6,641 nt of DNA from Erysipelothrix sp. UBA3377 (lineage in GTDB: Bacteria > Bacillota_I > Bacilli_A > Erysipelotrichales > Erysipelotrichaceae). The stretch is taken from the NCBI GenBank assembly GCA_002359085.1, contig DEQB01000067.1, forward strand, positions 1 through 6,641, read 5' to 3'. Every line of letters begins with the position of its first letter. Position 1 is the stretch's first letter. Positions 1 to 5,897 of the stretch are shown here, one piece after another. The notes beneath the pieces were generated by a model, which had not been told where the DNA came from, did no database searches, and saw nothing but the letters and a program-made list of their open reading frames with translations. Both the position numbers and the translations under genes were made by a program.

Positions 1-36
1 TAAATAATTACTTATCCAAATTGCAAAACGTTCCAT
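1..36 (-). CDS. 5' end of an unidentified gene, possibly agrB-like (runs off left edge)
   Basis: Reading leftward, a frame starting at ATG 36 stays open to the window edge and gives MERFAIWISNYL. I chose this ATG because GGTGA lies five bases upstream (46-42). Two in-frame ATGs further up (at 42 and 48) lack a ribosome binding site. An amphipathic start ending in an I-S/T-N-Y/K pattern resembles the N-termini of AgrB-type membrane proteases, which process cyclic-peptide pheromones. The position directly after an AgrC-like kinase supports that reading. Only twelve codons are visible, so the identity is an inference. A frame this short could be open by chance, but it has a start, a ribosome binding site and a promoter-like region in the right order. 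If it is agrB, a pheromone precursor (agrD) would be expected beyond the left edge, since none is visible in the window. Confidence 0.42.
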   Translation of the reverse strand, partial: MERFAIWISNYL

Positions 37-52
37 ATTCATCACCATGTAT

Positions 53-81
53 ATTATAAGACACTTGTAAGCAAGAAAGGA
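53..81 (-). promoter_or_regulatory. Candidate promoter for the left-edge gene
   Basis: On the minus strand a perfect -10 box TATAAT lies at 58-53. The hexamer 17 bp upstream (81-76, TCCTTT) is a poor -35. That is typical of promoters needing an activator, and paired direct repeats lie just upstream at 84-115. Transcription would start near 46, leaving only a very short leader before the chosen ATG at 36. That short leader is a weakness of this model; read-through from the kinase gene is the alternative. Confidence 0.4.
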
Positions 82-83
82 TT

Positions 84-115
84 CATTATGTGAATTGTGC
101 ATCTCAGAATGTGAA
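84..115 (-). repeat. Direct repeat pair with 21 bp period, candidate LytTR regulator site
   Basis: On the minus strand TTCACATTCTG (115-105) is repeated as TTCACATAATG (94-84): nine of eleven bases are the same and the repeats start 21 bp apart, two helical turns. LytTR-domain regulators such as AgrA, ComE and PlnC are known to bind pairs of about 9 bp repeats with 21-22 bp spacing just upstream of a weak -35. The placement here (weak -35 at 81-76, TATAAT at 58-53) matches that layout, and a LytTR regulator is encoded nearby. Extending each copy two bases 5' gives TAGTTTCAC and ACAATTCAC, which fit only part of the published LytTR consensus. The binding role is therefore inferred. Confidence 0.45.
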
Positions 116-116
116 A

Positions 117-1412
117 CTAGCTTTTTGGCAAAAGAATTGCGACCCGAAATACTTGATTCTCAGTAGAATACTCGATTTTCCCGTCACATGCTTCTAATGC
201 ATTTTTAACGCTTATCAATCCTAAACCGTGTTTGTTTTTTCGTTTTTTTGATAGCAATCTACCCTTAGAGATTTTTATCTCTCCTTGATACGGGTTTATT
301 ATCACAATCTTACCGAACTGTAAGTTCTCACTTATTGTAATTTCTATTTCTTTGTTTGATTCAGGAACTTCATTTACTGCCTCAATTGCATTATCAATAA
401 CATTTCCTAAGATAACGGTGAGAATCTTTGGATCAAAACGAAAATCCGCAATATCTAATCTTAATTTGAAGTATATTTCAGGAAATTTTGATATTTTATG
501 GTTCAGTAAAGCATTGATCGTATCATTGTCAGAATCAACATAGTGTCTCATTGCATTGGTTGAATAAATACTTTCAATATACTTTAGCGCCGCTTCCTTT
601 TTGTTATTTTCAATCAAATTTGTTATTGAAACCAAATGATTGCTAAGGTCATGCTTTAGATTCATAATTGTAACTGAATGTTCAAGGTTTCTAATTTCGT
701 TGTCTTCTTTTAGTCGCATTTCTTGGATTGTATGCTCATATAAGGCAATTTTCGTTTTATTACGATAGTGTTCAAGAATGAATATTACGACTATGAAAAA
801 TACGGTACCAAAAACGAATACGATGTAATAAATACTATCATTATTAGCATGTAAGTGATTTTGTAAAAACAAATATTCGAAAAGGATCAATAACACCATA
901 AATGATGCAAAGAAGAAAAATTGTATACTCATTGAATTTAAAAAGTTAGAGACAGTTTTCTTTTTAAAAACGATACGAATTCCTTTTACAAATATAAAGT
1001 AAGTAATTTTTATTAATAACCCAACGATTGCTCTAACCACAATGTTTTGATGGATATAATTGAGGTCTGTGTTGATAAACAATGAAAATAATGATGCAAT
1101 CATTGAAGTCACGATACCTAAAGAAATATAGTAAGAAAAACCGATGCTCAACTTTAAAGACGGTTTCGAGTCAAATGTCAGATAGATATAAGTCATAATA
1201 GAAACTAGTAATAAAATGGTTCCAAATGTTGAGTAGTGAGACATGAAGGATAGCCCGAAGGATGCAATTCCTGTCAAAATTATGAGTGCAATATTCAACC
1301 TGTTACTTTCATATTTTAAATCCATAAAAATGCATGCAAAACGGTATAATAAAACAGCATCGATCAAACAAAATAACAGCTCTAAAAATATACTAAATGA
1401 CTCAGAATTCAT
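117..1412 (-). CDS. AgrC-like sensor histidine kinase (GHKL family)
   Basis: This 431-residue membrane sensor kinase probably detects an extracellular peptide and phosphorylates the response regulator encoded just upstream. Residues 1-215 hold six or seven hydrophobic segments (about 5-30, 40-56, 64-80, 90-113, 123-147, 161-185, 193-213), the fold of AgrC-type receptors. A helical linker (about 216-250) leads to the phosphorylation motif KHDLSNHL with His254. The ATPase part follows: an N box NVIDNAIEA at 337-345 and a glycine-rich HGLGL at 395-399, ending in a short GHKL domain (HATPase_c_5 type). The F and second G boxes are reduced, as is usual in this subfamily. The start ATG overlaps the regulator stop as ATGA, with GGGAG seven bases upstream, so the two are translationally coupled. 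The ligand cannot be told from sequence. Confidence 0.92.
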   Translation of the reverse strand: MNSESFSIFLELLFCLIDAVLLYRFACIFMDLKYESNRLNIALIILTGIASFGLSFMSHYSTFGTILLLVSIMTYIYLTFDSKPSLKLSIGFSYYISLGIVTSMIASLFSLFINTDLNYIHQNIVVRAIVGLLIKITYFIFVKGIRIVFKKKTVSNFLNSMSIQFFFFASFMVLLILFEYLFLQNHLHANNDSIYYIVFVFGTVFFIVVIFILEHYRNKTKIALYEHTIQEMRLKEDNEIRNLEHSVTIMNLKHDLSNHLVSITNLIENNKKEAALKYIESIYSTNAMRHYVDSDNDTINALLNHKISKFPEIYFKLRLDIADFRFDPKILTVILGNVIDNAIEAVNEVPESNKEIEITISENLQFGKIVIINPYQGEIKISKGRLLSKKRKNKHGLGLISVKNALEACDGKIEYSTENQVFRVAILLPKS

Positions 1413-2131
1413 AAGCGATCTCCCGATAGCAAATACTTTTCAAACTGAGATCGACACTCATTATAGTAACGACGCGACACAGCGAACGATTTGTTTATCT
1501 TGCACATGAGAATGTTTTGCCGATTGAAAACATCTATATATTTCATATTAACGACAACACCACTGTTAACTTGAAGAAAATGAGGATTATCTATGAAACG
1601 ATAAACTGACTTTAAGCTCGTTGCACTTAAAGAAATTGTCTCATTAGATAATAATGTAATGATGGGATTTCGACCAATCATTTCAATACTGGCAATTTGG
1701 TTTAATTGAATATGGACGACCCCTTTAGGAGTGTTGAATGATTTTGTTTTCTCTTCTTTGAATTGATAAACAATCCTTTTCACTTCTTTCGATAGAACAT
1801 CTTTATACTCAGATTTTAATATATAACGATCTACATTTATTCCAAAAGCATTCTTCATGTATCCTTCATATGAGGTTAGAAAGAAAATTACTACATTGGG
1901 TTGTTGGGAATTAACTCTTCTCGCCAATTCAATTCCATCCATTTCGGGAAGTTGAATATCCAGTATCAACAAATTAATAACTATATCACAAGTATTCGCT
2001 AGGAAAGATTCAGCGGAATCGAATTGAAGAATTTTATACTCTAAATTATCCGAAAATAAAGCCTGATTCAGATTTTCATAAATGTTTTCTCTTATGTGAG
2101 AATTATCTTCGACGATTGCTATTTGGAACAT
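1409..2131 (-). CDS. LytTR-family response regulator (AgrA-like)
   Basis: This 240-residue DNA-binding regulator is the partner of the overlapping kinase gene. Residues 1-120 are a receiver domain. The acidic pair is E8-D9, the phosphoacceptor is D58 in LILDIQLPEMDG, and the conserved T86 and K106 are present. About residues 137-238 form a LytTR DNA-binding domain (RNPIITLLS near the start, then FLQVNSGVVVNMKYI). Length and layout match AgrA, VirR and ComE. I chose the start at 2131 rather than an ATG five codons upstream because GGGGGTGA sits just before it and would be coding otherwise. Regulator before kinase is the reverse of the classical agrBDCA order. Its likely targets are paired direct repeats; candidates lie at 84-115 and 2183-2211. 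Confidence 0.93.
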   Translation of the reverse strand: MFQIAIVEDNSHIRENIYENLNQALFSDNLEYKILQFDSAESFLANTCDIVINLLILDIQLPEMDGIELARRVNSQQPNVVIFFLTSYEGYMKNAFGINVDRYILKSEYKDVLSKEVKRIVYQFKEEKTKSFNTPKGVVHIQLNQIASIEMIGRNPIITLLSNETISLSATSLKSVYRFIDNPHFLQVNSGVVVNMKYIDVFNRQNILMCKINKSFAVSRRYYNECRSQFEKYLLSGDRL

Positions 2132-2153
2132 GATGGTCACCCCCATTTTTAAT

Positions 2154-2182
2154 ATTATACATTATCATAATGATCACAGTAA
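2154..2182 (-). promoter_or_regulatory. Promoter of the two-component operon
   Basis: A perfect -10 TATAAT (2159-2154) follows TTACTG (2182-2177), a moderate -35, with 17 bp between them. The start would be near 2147, about 16 bases before the ATG at 2131 and just ahead of its GGGGGTGA. The spacer holds the 11 bp palindrome ATCATTATGAT (2174-2164), which could be a regulator site. Confidence 0.6.
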
Positions 2183-2211
2183 TTAAATTCATGAAATCCT
2201 CTGTTTAAATT
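2183..2211 (-). repeat. AATTTAA direct repeats, 22 bp apart, upstream of the regulator promoter
   Basis: On the minus strand AATTTAA occurs at 2211-2205 and again at 2189-2183, directly abutting the -35 hexamer. The 22 bp period and the placement fit LytTR autoregulation. The motif is purely A/T in AT-rich DNA, so chance is a real alternative. Confidence 0.25.
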
Positions 2212-2235
2212 AATTACAAGTTATAAAATTCAAAG

Positions 2236-2257
2236 AATACTTTTCAGTTTAAGTATT
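2236..2257 (-). terminator. Weak hairpin at the DUF2200 stop codon
   Basis: A 7 bp perfect stem (AATACTT / AAGTATT, 8-base loop) begins inside the DUF2200 stop codon on the minus strand. It is followed by CTTTGAATTTT rather than a true U-run, and the stem has only one G-C pair. It may slow or partly stop transcription into the two-component operon. It is not a convincing intrinsic terminator. Confidence 0.25.
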
Positions 2258-2612
2258 AGTATTCTCTCTTTATCTTATCAATTGATTTACCTTTCGATAG
2301 ATCATCAATAATCTTATCAAGATATCGTATTTCTTGCATCAATGAAGGTTCCATAGTTTCAACACGAATCCCACAGATAACCCCTGTAATTAAATGTCTA
2401 TTCGGGTTCAAAAAAGGCGCATCCTTAAAGAAAGTTTCGAAATCAACTTGTTCTTCAAGGATGCGTTCAAGTTCAACTTTTTGATACCCAGTCAACCAAA
2501 AAATAAGTGCGTCGACCTCTTCTTTGGTACGCCCTTTTCTGATCGCCTTCGAAATATAGTGTGGATACACATTACTCACAGGCATTTTATAGATACGTTC
2601 AATTTTATTCAT
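2256..2612 (-). CDS. DUF2200 family protein
   Basis: This 118-residue soluble protein spans the whole DUF2200 family, whose biochemical role is not known to me. The family pattern is clear: RIYKMPVSNVYPHYI at 6-20, RKGRTKEEVD at 25-34 followed by IFWLTGY at 37-43, then DFETFF near 58-62, LNPNRHLITGVICGIRVE at 68-85, and EIRYLDKIIDDLSKGK at 94-109. There is no signal peptide or membrane segment, so it should be cytoplasmic. The start is supported by GAGGTG five bases upstream. It lies 53 bp after the DUF4177 gene on the same strand, with only a weak promoter between them, so the two may be co-transcribed. Its link to the flanking signalling or transport genes is unclear. Confidence 0.85.
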   Translation of the reverse strand: MNKIERIYKMPVSNVYPHYISKAIRKGRTKEEVDALIFWLTGYQKVELERILEEQVDFETFFKDAPFLNPNRHLITGVICGIRVETMEPSLMQEIRYLDKIIDDLSKGKSIDKIKREY

Positions 2613-2625
2613 GAAAACACCTCGT

Positions 2626-2654
2626 TATATCTTTGCGTAGGTCACAATAGACAA
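2626..2654 (-). promoter_or_regulatory. Weak candidate promoter for the DUF2200 gene
   Basis: TTGTCT (2654-2649) and GATATA (2631-2626) are 17 bp apart on the minus strand, and transcription would start about 10 bases before the ribosome binding site. Both hexamers are imperfect. Read-through from the DUF4177 gene is equally possible. Confidence 0.3.
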
Positions 2655-2665
2655 TTAGTAATAGA

Positions 2666-2929
2666 TTATAGTTTCTCAAAAACTAACGTTGCTTGAATGC
2701 GGTCTCCCCCACCAAATCCTTTACTCCCACCATTTGATGTGGTGATCGTATGCAGTCTATATCCTTTTAAAACTTGTGCATTGATCACATCTTCCAACTC
2801 ACTTAAGTTACCTGATCCTGTACCTAAAAATTTCTCCTTGAGTGTCACTTGCATTACAACATAAGGTAGATTTCTACCTGAACCTGACGATATCGATGAT
2901 TCACGGGCCATATCATCCCAAAATCCCAT
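2666..2929 (-). CDS. DUF4177 domain protein
   Basis: This 87-residue protein has a DUF4177 domain at about 22-87: YVVMQVTLKEKFLGTGSG, then LSELEDVINAQVLKGYRLHT, then a glycine-rich GGSKGFGGGD and the closing strand IQATLVFEK. The domain is a small alpha/beta fold common in Firmicutes, and its function is unknown to me. There is no signal peptide or membrane helix. Residues 9-20 are a Ser/Gly-rich linker. The frame extends 18 codons further upstream, but I start at 2929. GGGAGGT lies seven bases before this ATG, and the upstream part overlaps the promoter at 2955-2983. It has its own promoter 68 bp downstream of the ABC ATPase gene, so it need not depend on that operon. Confidence 0.85.
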   Translation of the reverse strand: MGFWDDMARESSISSGSGRNLPYVVMQVTLKEKFLGTGSGNLSELEDVINAQVLKGYRLHTITTSNGGSKGFGGGDRIQATLVFEKL

Positions 2930-2954
2930 AATGAATACCTCCCTCTTTATCCAA

Positions 2955-2983
2955 ATCTTATAAAATATACTTGGCCTTGTCAA
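2955..2983 (-). promoter_or_regulatory. Sigma-A-type promoter of the DUF4177 gene
   Basis: A perfect -35 TTGACA (2983-2978) is 17 bp from the -10 TAAGAT (2960-2955) on the minus strand; TATAAG with a 15 bp spacer is an alternative. Transcription would begin near 2948, just before the GGGAGGT ribosome binding site. This is the best -35 in the window. Confidence 0.65.
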
Positions 2984-2997
2984 TCATTAATTGCCTT

Positions 2998-3642
2998 TCA
3001 GATAACAAAGCCATCGCGCATGGTAATCATACGACTCGCATAGTCTGCGATATCTTTATCGTGTGTCACCAACACCAAAGTTAAATTCAGTGTCTTTTGA
3101 AGTGACAATAATAACTCAATGACTTCATTAGAGGTTGTCTCATCCAAATTACCTGTCGGCTCATCCGCAAATACAATCTCTGGTCTATGTATCAACGCTC
3201 GGGCCATCGCCACCCGTTGTTGTTGACCCCCACTTAAAGTAGAAGGCACACGATTCAAAAAGTCATCCAACTCCAATTCAGAAACGAGACGCTCATAGTA
3301 TGTTTCATCCAGTGTCATCCTATTTAACTTAATTGGTAATAGAATATTCTCTTTCACCGTTAATTCAGGAATCAAATTAAAAAACTGAAAAACAAAACCC
3401 ATTGATTCACGGCGAATCTTTGCACGTTTATCATCACTTAGAACAAACAAAGACTGATCATTAAATTTAATTGTTCCCGAAGTCGGTTTCAAAATTCCTG
3501 ACATACAGTGTAATAAGGTTGATTTCCCACAACCACTCTTTCCCATGATGGAAACAAACTCACCTTTCTTTATCTCTAAAGACACACCCCGCAACGCCTG
3601 AACAGGACCATAATTTTTCTTTAAGTCCTCAATTTTCAACAT
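2998..3642 (-). CDS. ABC transporter ATP-binding protein (LolD/MacB class)
   Basis: This 214-residue ATPase drives the FtsX-type permease encoded immediately upstream. All motifs are intact: Walker A GKSGCGKST at 34-42, Q-loop Gln86 in FVFQFFNLIPELT, signature LSGGQQQR at 136-143, Walker B IVFADE at 156-161, D-loop GNLD at 164-167 and switch His194 in LVTHD. The LIPELTV stretch and ADEPTGNLD are typical of the LolD/MacB/FtsE group, which powers mechanotransmission, peptide efflux or antibiotic resistance rather than ordinary import. The start at 3642 is chosen for AAAGGGAGTGA, seven bases upstream. That site overlaps the end of the permease gene, which stops four bases earlier, so translation is probably coupled. 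It ends right after the DGFVI strand, slightly shorter than many relatives. Confidence 0.93.
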   Translation of the reverse strand: MLKIEDLKKNYGPVQALRGVSLEIKKGEFVSIMGKSGCGKSTLLHCMSGILKPTSGTIKFNDQSLFVLSDDKRAKIRRESMGFVFQFFNLIPELTVKENILLPIKLNRMTLDETYYERLVSELELDDFLNRVPSTLSGGQQQRVAMARALIHRPEIVFADEPTGNLDETTSNEVIELLLSLQKTLNLTLVLVTHDKDIADYASRMITMRDGFVI

Positions 3643-3646
3643 ACAT

Positions 3647-5794
3647 TCACTCCCTTTCGTCCAATAGTTCAAATAAGCTTCCTTTTAAATAATACAAGTG
3701 GATTATTATACATAGAACCCACAATAACACAATAAATGAAAATCCAAGTAATGACGCAAAAATGAGACTATCTGTTCTAATTTCCATCTTACTACGCATA
3801 AGTATTGCGGGTAAGACTCCAAAGAAGGCAGGAACAATGAAAGTGACTGAGTTTTTAAACATCATTTTCTTCTTTGATTCTCCTAAAAAATGATAGATGG
3901 CCATTGTCTTTCTTTTGAACATGAGACTTTGAAGGAAGAGCAGTGATAAAATTGCCAATCCCAGACCATATTGAACCAGTACCTCCAACATAATGAACAA
4001 TGTAACTCCATGTTCATTGCGAATCCCCCGCTCAACATTGACACGACTATTATTAAGGATTGCCCTTTGAGACACACGTCTCACCAATGTATCATACTCT
4101 AAGAAGTCACGCATTTTCTCGACACCTACCAGAAACATATTATAGTCTTCCGTTGGAAAACCCAGGCGCTTCGCACCTGCTTCTGAAATATATAATCCTG
4201 TTGAGAAGTGATGTCCATATTCTGTAGAGTCATGAGGAGATATGACACCTTCATAAGTGAATGGAATCCCATTAAATAAAACGGTAGAGCCAATCCTTAT
4301 CTCAAAATCATCTTCAACAGAAATAATATGAAAGCTATGTCCTTTTTTAAATTGATCTGATTGGCTACCGTACCATTCTAATTCACGGAGAGTCACTTCA
4401 TCAAAGTAATTAACTGTGGTATGTGGAATCATTTGATCCACCGTTTCAAGAAACATTCGATTCCAATAGAATAAATATTGTGTCTTTGGATGTTCAAGAA
4501 GCATCTCAAAATCTTTCGGTACCCAACGTTGATCATAGTTCAAATACTGTGACCATTCATTATTTTCTTCATCAAAGGATAAATTCGTATTCCAAAATCC
4601 TTTGAAGGAGCCCCACGACCCATCCCCTTTATAGTTTAAATTTATTTCCCATACCGTTTCATATTCTCTCCAAAGTGGCAAACGTTCTTCATAAAAGACC
4701 GTCGTTTTAGGAGTCACCATAAATACGGTTGAAAAGAAAATAACGAAAACCAGAATGATCTGTATGAATTTGAATGAAAGTTTTGACTCTAAATTATATT
4801 TTTCAGAAATGAAAGTAACTATAAGTAGTATCAAAACAACATACTTCATACGAACACATGCATACGAGAGATTATTTAAGTTATTATCATAGCGTAGATC
4901 TGGATTGAAAGAAAACAAGTTTTCGAAAAGCATGGGGATAAGGTAAAATATCAAAGGAACCCATAAAGTATATAAGATTAGTTGTGGAAGCACATATCTG
5001 AAAAGACCCAATTTTGATATTCCTTGTTGAGAAAGTAGATCAAATCGTTTTTGGTAAAAATCAGAATTTAGTTTAAAAATAACTGATACGACCATTATCG
5101 TTATGATCAATATGAGCTGAGTAAACTTCAATGAATGCAGATTCATTGCGTCAGTTTCATCGCTGCGCACTCGGTACACCTGTCCATCACTTGAAATATA
5201 TGGATAACCATGCGTGTTTATCTCTAAATAATCATTAAGTTCATAAAACGGGGTCAATGCTTTTGCTTTTCCAAAATAAATAAGGTCCCCAGAAGTTATT
5301 CCTGTGGTAATAATTGTTGGATAATTGATTTCTTCGATCCATATCCAATCCAAGTGATAATCATAAATGATTCCCACGACTTGGTACTGATGTCCATCGA
5401 TATCTACCGATTGATTTAATTCATAATCAATACCCAGCATATTGAGGCTGTCCAATGTGACCACTATTTCATTTTTATGAAGCGGTGCTCGTCCTTTATA
5501 GTACTCAAAATTAGAAAGTTCAAACATATTTTTATCAAAACTACCTACAGAATCAGACCCCTTGTGGTAGGTCCCAATTTTTTCGAAAGTATCAAACTGG
5601 TCTTTGTCTAAAAAAGCGTGCGTCCAAGCACCGTACATTTTCTCTAACCTTAGATCATTGGTGGCCCTGTTAGAAAACAACAAAACATTAATCAACACAA
5701 TAAATACAATCAACAAACTCATAAGACTCAGTGTGGTGATTGTACGTTTGCGATTTCGTAAAAGTGCTTGAATTCCCAATTTGATCTCAAACAT
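3647..5794 (-). CDS. FtsX-like ABC transporter permease with two FtsX halves
   Basis: This 715-residue membrane protein is the permease partner of the ATPase that follows. Eight likely membrane helices fall in two sets: about 19-41, 224-240, 266-289, 316-330, then 342-361, 597-624, 649-666, 677-701. Each set starts with one helix and an outside domain (about 42-223 and 362-596) before three more helices, which is a tandem FtsX layout. The first outside domain has a MacB-core signature (GRAPLHKNEIVVTLD near 101-115, then VDIDGHQYQVVGIIYD at 130-145), and FKKGHSFHI to YEGVISP (482-520) is the matching part of the second. The start is backed by AAGGGAGGT. No HlyD-type fusion protein is encoded nearby. 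Such permeases serve lipoprotein release, peptide efflux or bacteriocin immunity; which applies here is unknown. It is divergent from a secreted-protein gene. Confidence 0.88.
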   Translation of the reverse strand: MFEIKLGIQALLRNRKRTITTLSLMSLLIVFIVLINVLLFSNRATNDLRLEKMYGAWTHAFLDKDQFDTFEKIGTYHKGSDSVGSFDKNMFELSNFEYYKGRAPLHKNEIVVTLDSLNMLGIDYELNQSVDIDGHQYQVVGIIYDYHLDWIWIEEINYPTIITTGITSGDLIYFGKAKALTPFYELNDYLEINTHGYPYISSDGQVYRVRSDETDAMNLHSLKFTQLILIITIMVVSVIFKLNSDFYQKRFDLLSQQGISKLGLFRYVLPQLILYTLWVPLIFYLIPMLFENLFSFNPDLRYDNNLNNLSYACVRMKYVVLILLIVTFISEKYNLESKLSFKFIQIILVFVIFFSTVFMVTPKTTVFYEERLPLWREYETVWEINLNYKGDGSWGSFKGFWNTNLSFDEENNEWSQYLNYDQRWVPKDFEMLLEHPKTQYLFYWNRMFLETVDQMIPHTTVNYFDEVTLRELEWYGSQSDQFKKGHSFHIISVEDDFEIRIGSTVLFNGIPFTYEGVISPHDSTEYGHHFSTGLYISEAGAKRLGFPTEDYNMFLVGVEKMRDFLEYDTLVRRVSQRAILNNSRVNVERGIRNEHGVTLFIMLEVLVQYGLGLAILSLLFLQSLMFKRKTMAIYHFLGESKKKMMFKNSVTFIVPAFFGVLPAILMRSKMEIRTDSLIFASLLGFSFIVLLWVLCIIIHLYYLKGSLFELLDERE

Positions 5795-5827
5795 AACCTA
5801 CCTCCCTTTAGTTAATATTCGGTTTAA

Positions 5828-5855
5828 AATGTATGCGTTTGCATCAATGATACAA
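5828..5855 (-). promoter_or_regulatory. Promoter of the ABC transporter operon
   Basis: On the minus strand TTGTAT (5855-5850) and TACATT (5833-5828) are 16 bp apart. Transcription would start near 5821, leaving about 27 bases of leader that contain the AAGGGAGGT site. The -35 shares its bases with the -10 of the opposing plus-strand promoter. Confidence 0.5.
5829..5844 (-). promoter_or_regulatory. Candidate cre (CcpA) operator
   Basis: Read on the minus strand, ATGCAAACGCATACAT matches the published cre consensus WTGNNANCGNWNNCAW at every fixed position. It covers the spacer and -10 of the transporter promoter and the -35 zone of the secreted-protein promoter, so a bound CcpA could block both. 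The match is seen directly. CcpA control is inferred and depends on the host having CcpA. Confidence 0.45.
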
Positions 5856-5856
5856 T
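5848..5856 (+). promoter_or_regulatory. Extended -10 promoter of the secreted-protein gene
   Basis: TGATACAAT is a TGN-extended -10 with five of six bases of TATAAT, and the -35 zone (5828-5833) has no good hexamer. Transcription would start near 5863, some 35 bases ahead of the ATG at 5898. The repeated ATGATA at 5847-5852 and 5858-5863, one helical turn apart, overlaps it. Confidence 0.5.
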
Positions 5857-5897
5857 CATGATAGCATTTAATTAACAAGATGAAAAGGAGGATATAT

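Noticed and set aside
352..543. Open frame on the plus strand
   Set aside because: It lies fully inside the histidine kinase gene opposite its conserved ATPase domain; no ribosome binding site or family pattern.
1243..1509. Open frame on the plus strand across the kinase/regulator junction
   Set aside because: It is antisense to two well-supported overlapping genes and has no recognisable protein features.
2394..2696. Open frame on the plus strand
   Set aside because: It is antisense to the DUF2200 gene and the end of the DUF4177 gene, both with clear family patterns.
3883..4077. Second minus-strand open frame within the permease gene
   Set aside because: It is an out-of-frame reading of a region that encodes a permease membrane helix; no independent start signal was found.
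4423..4605. Open frame on the plus strand within the permease gene
   Set aside because: Antisense to the permease outside domain, with no start signal or domain.
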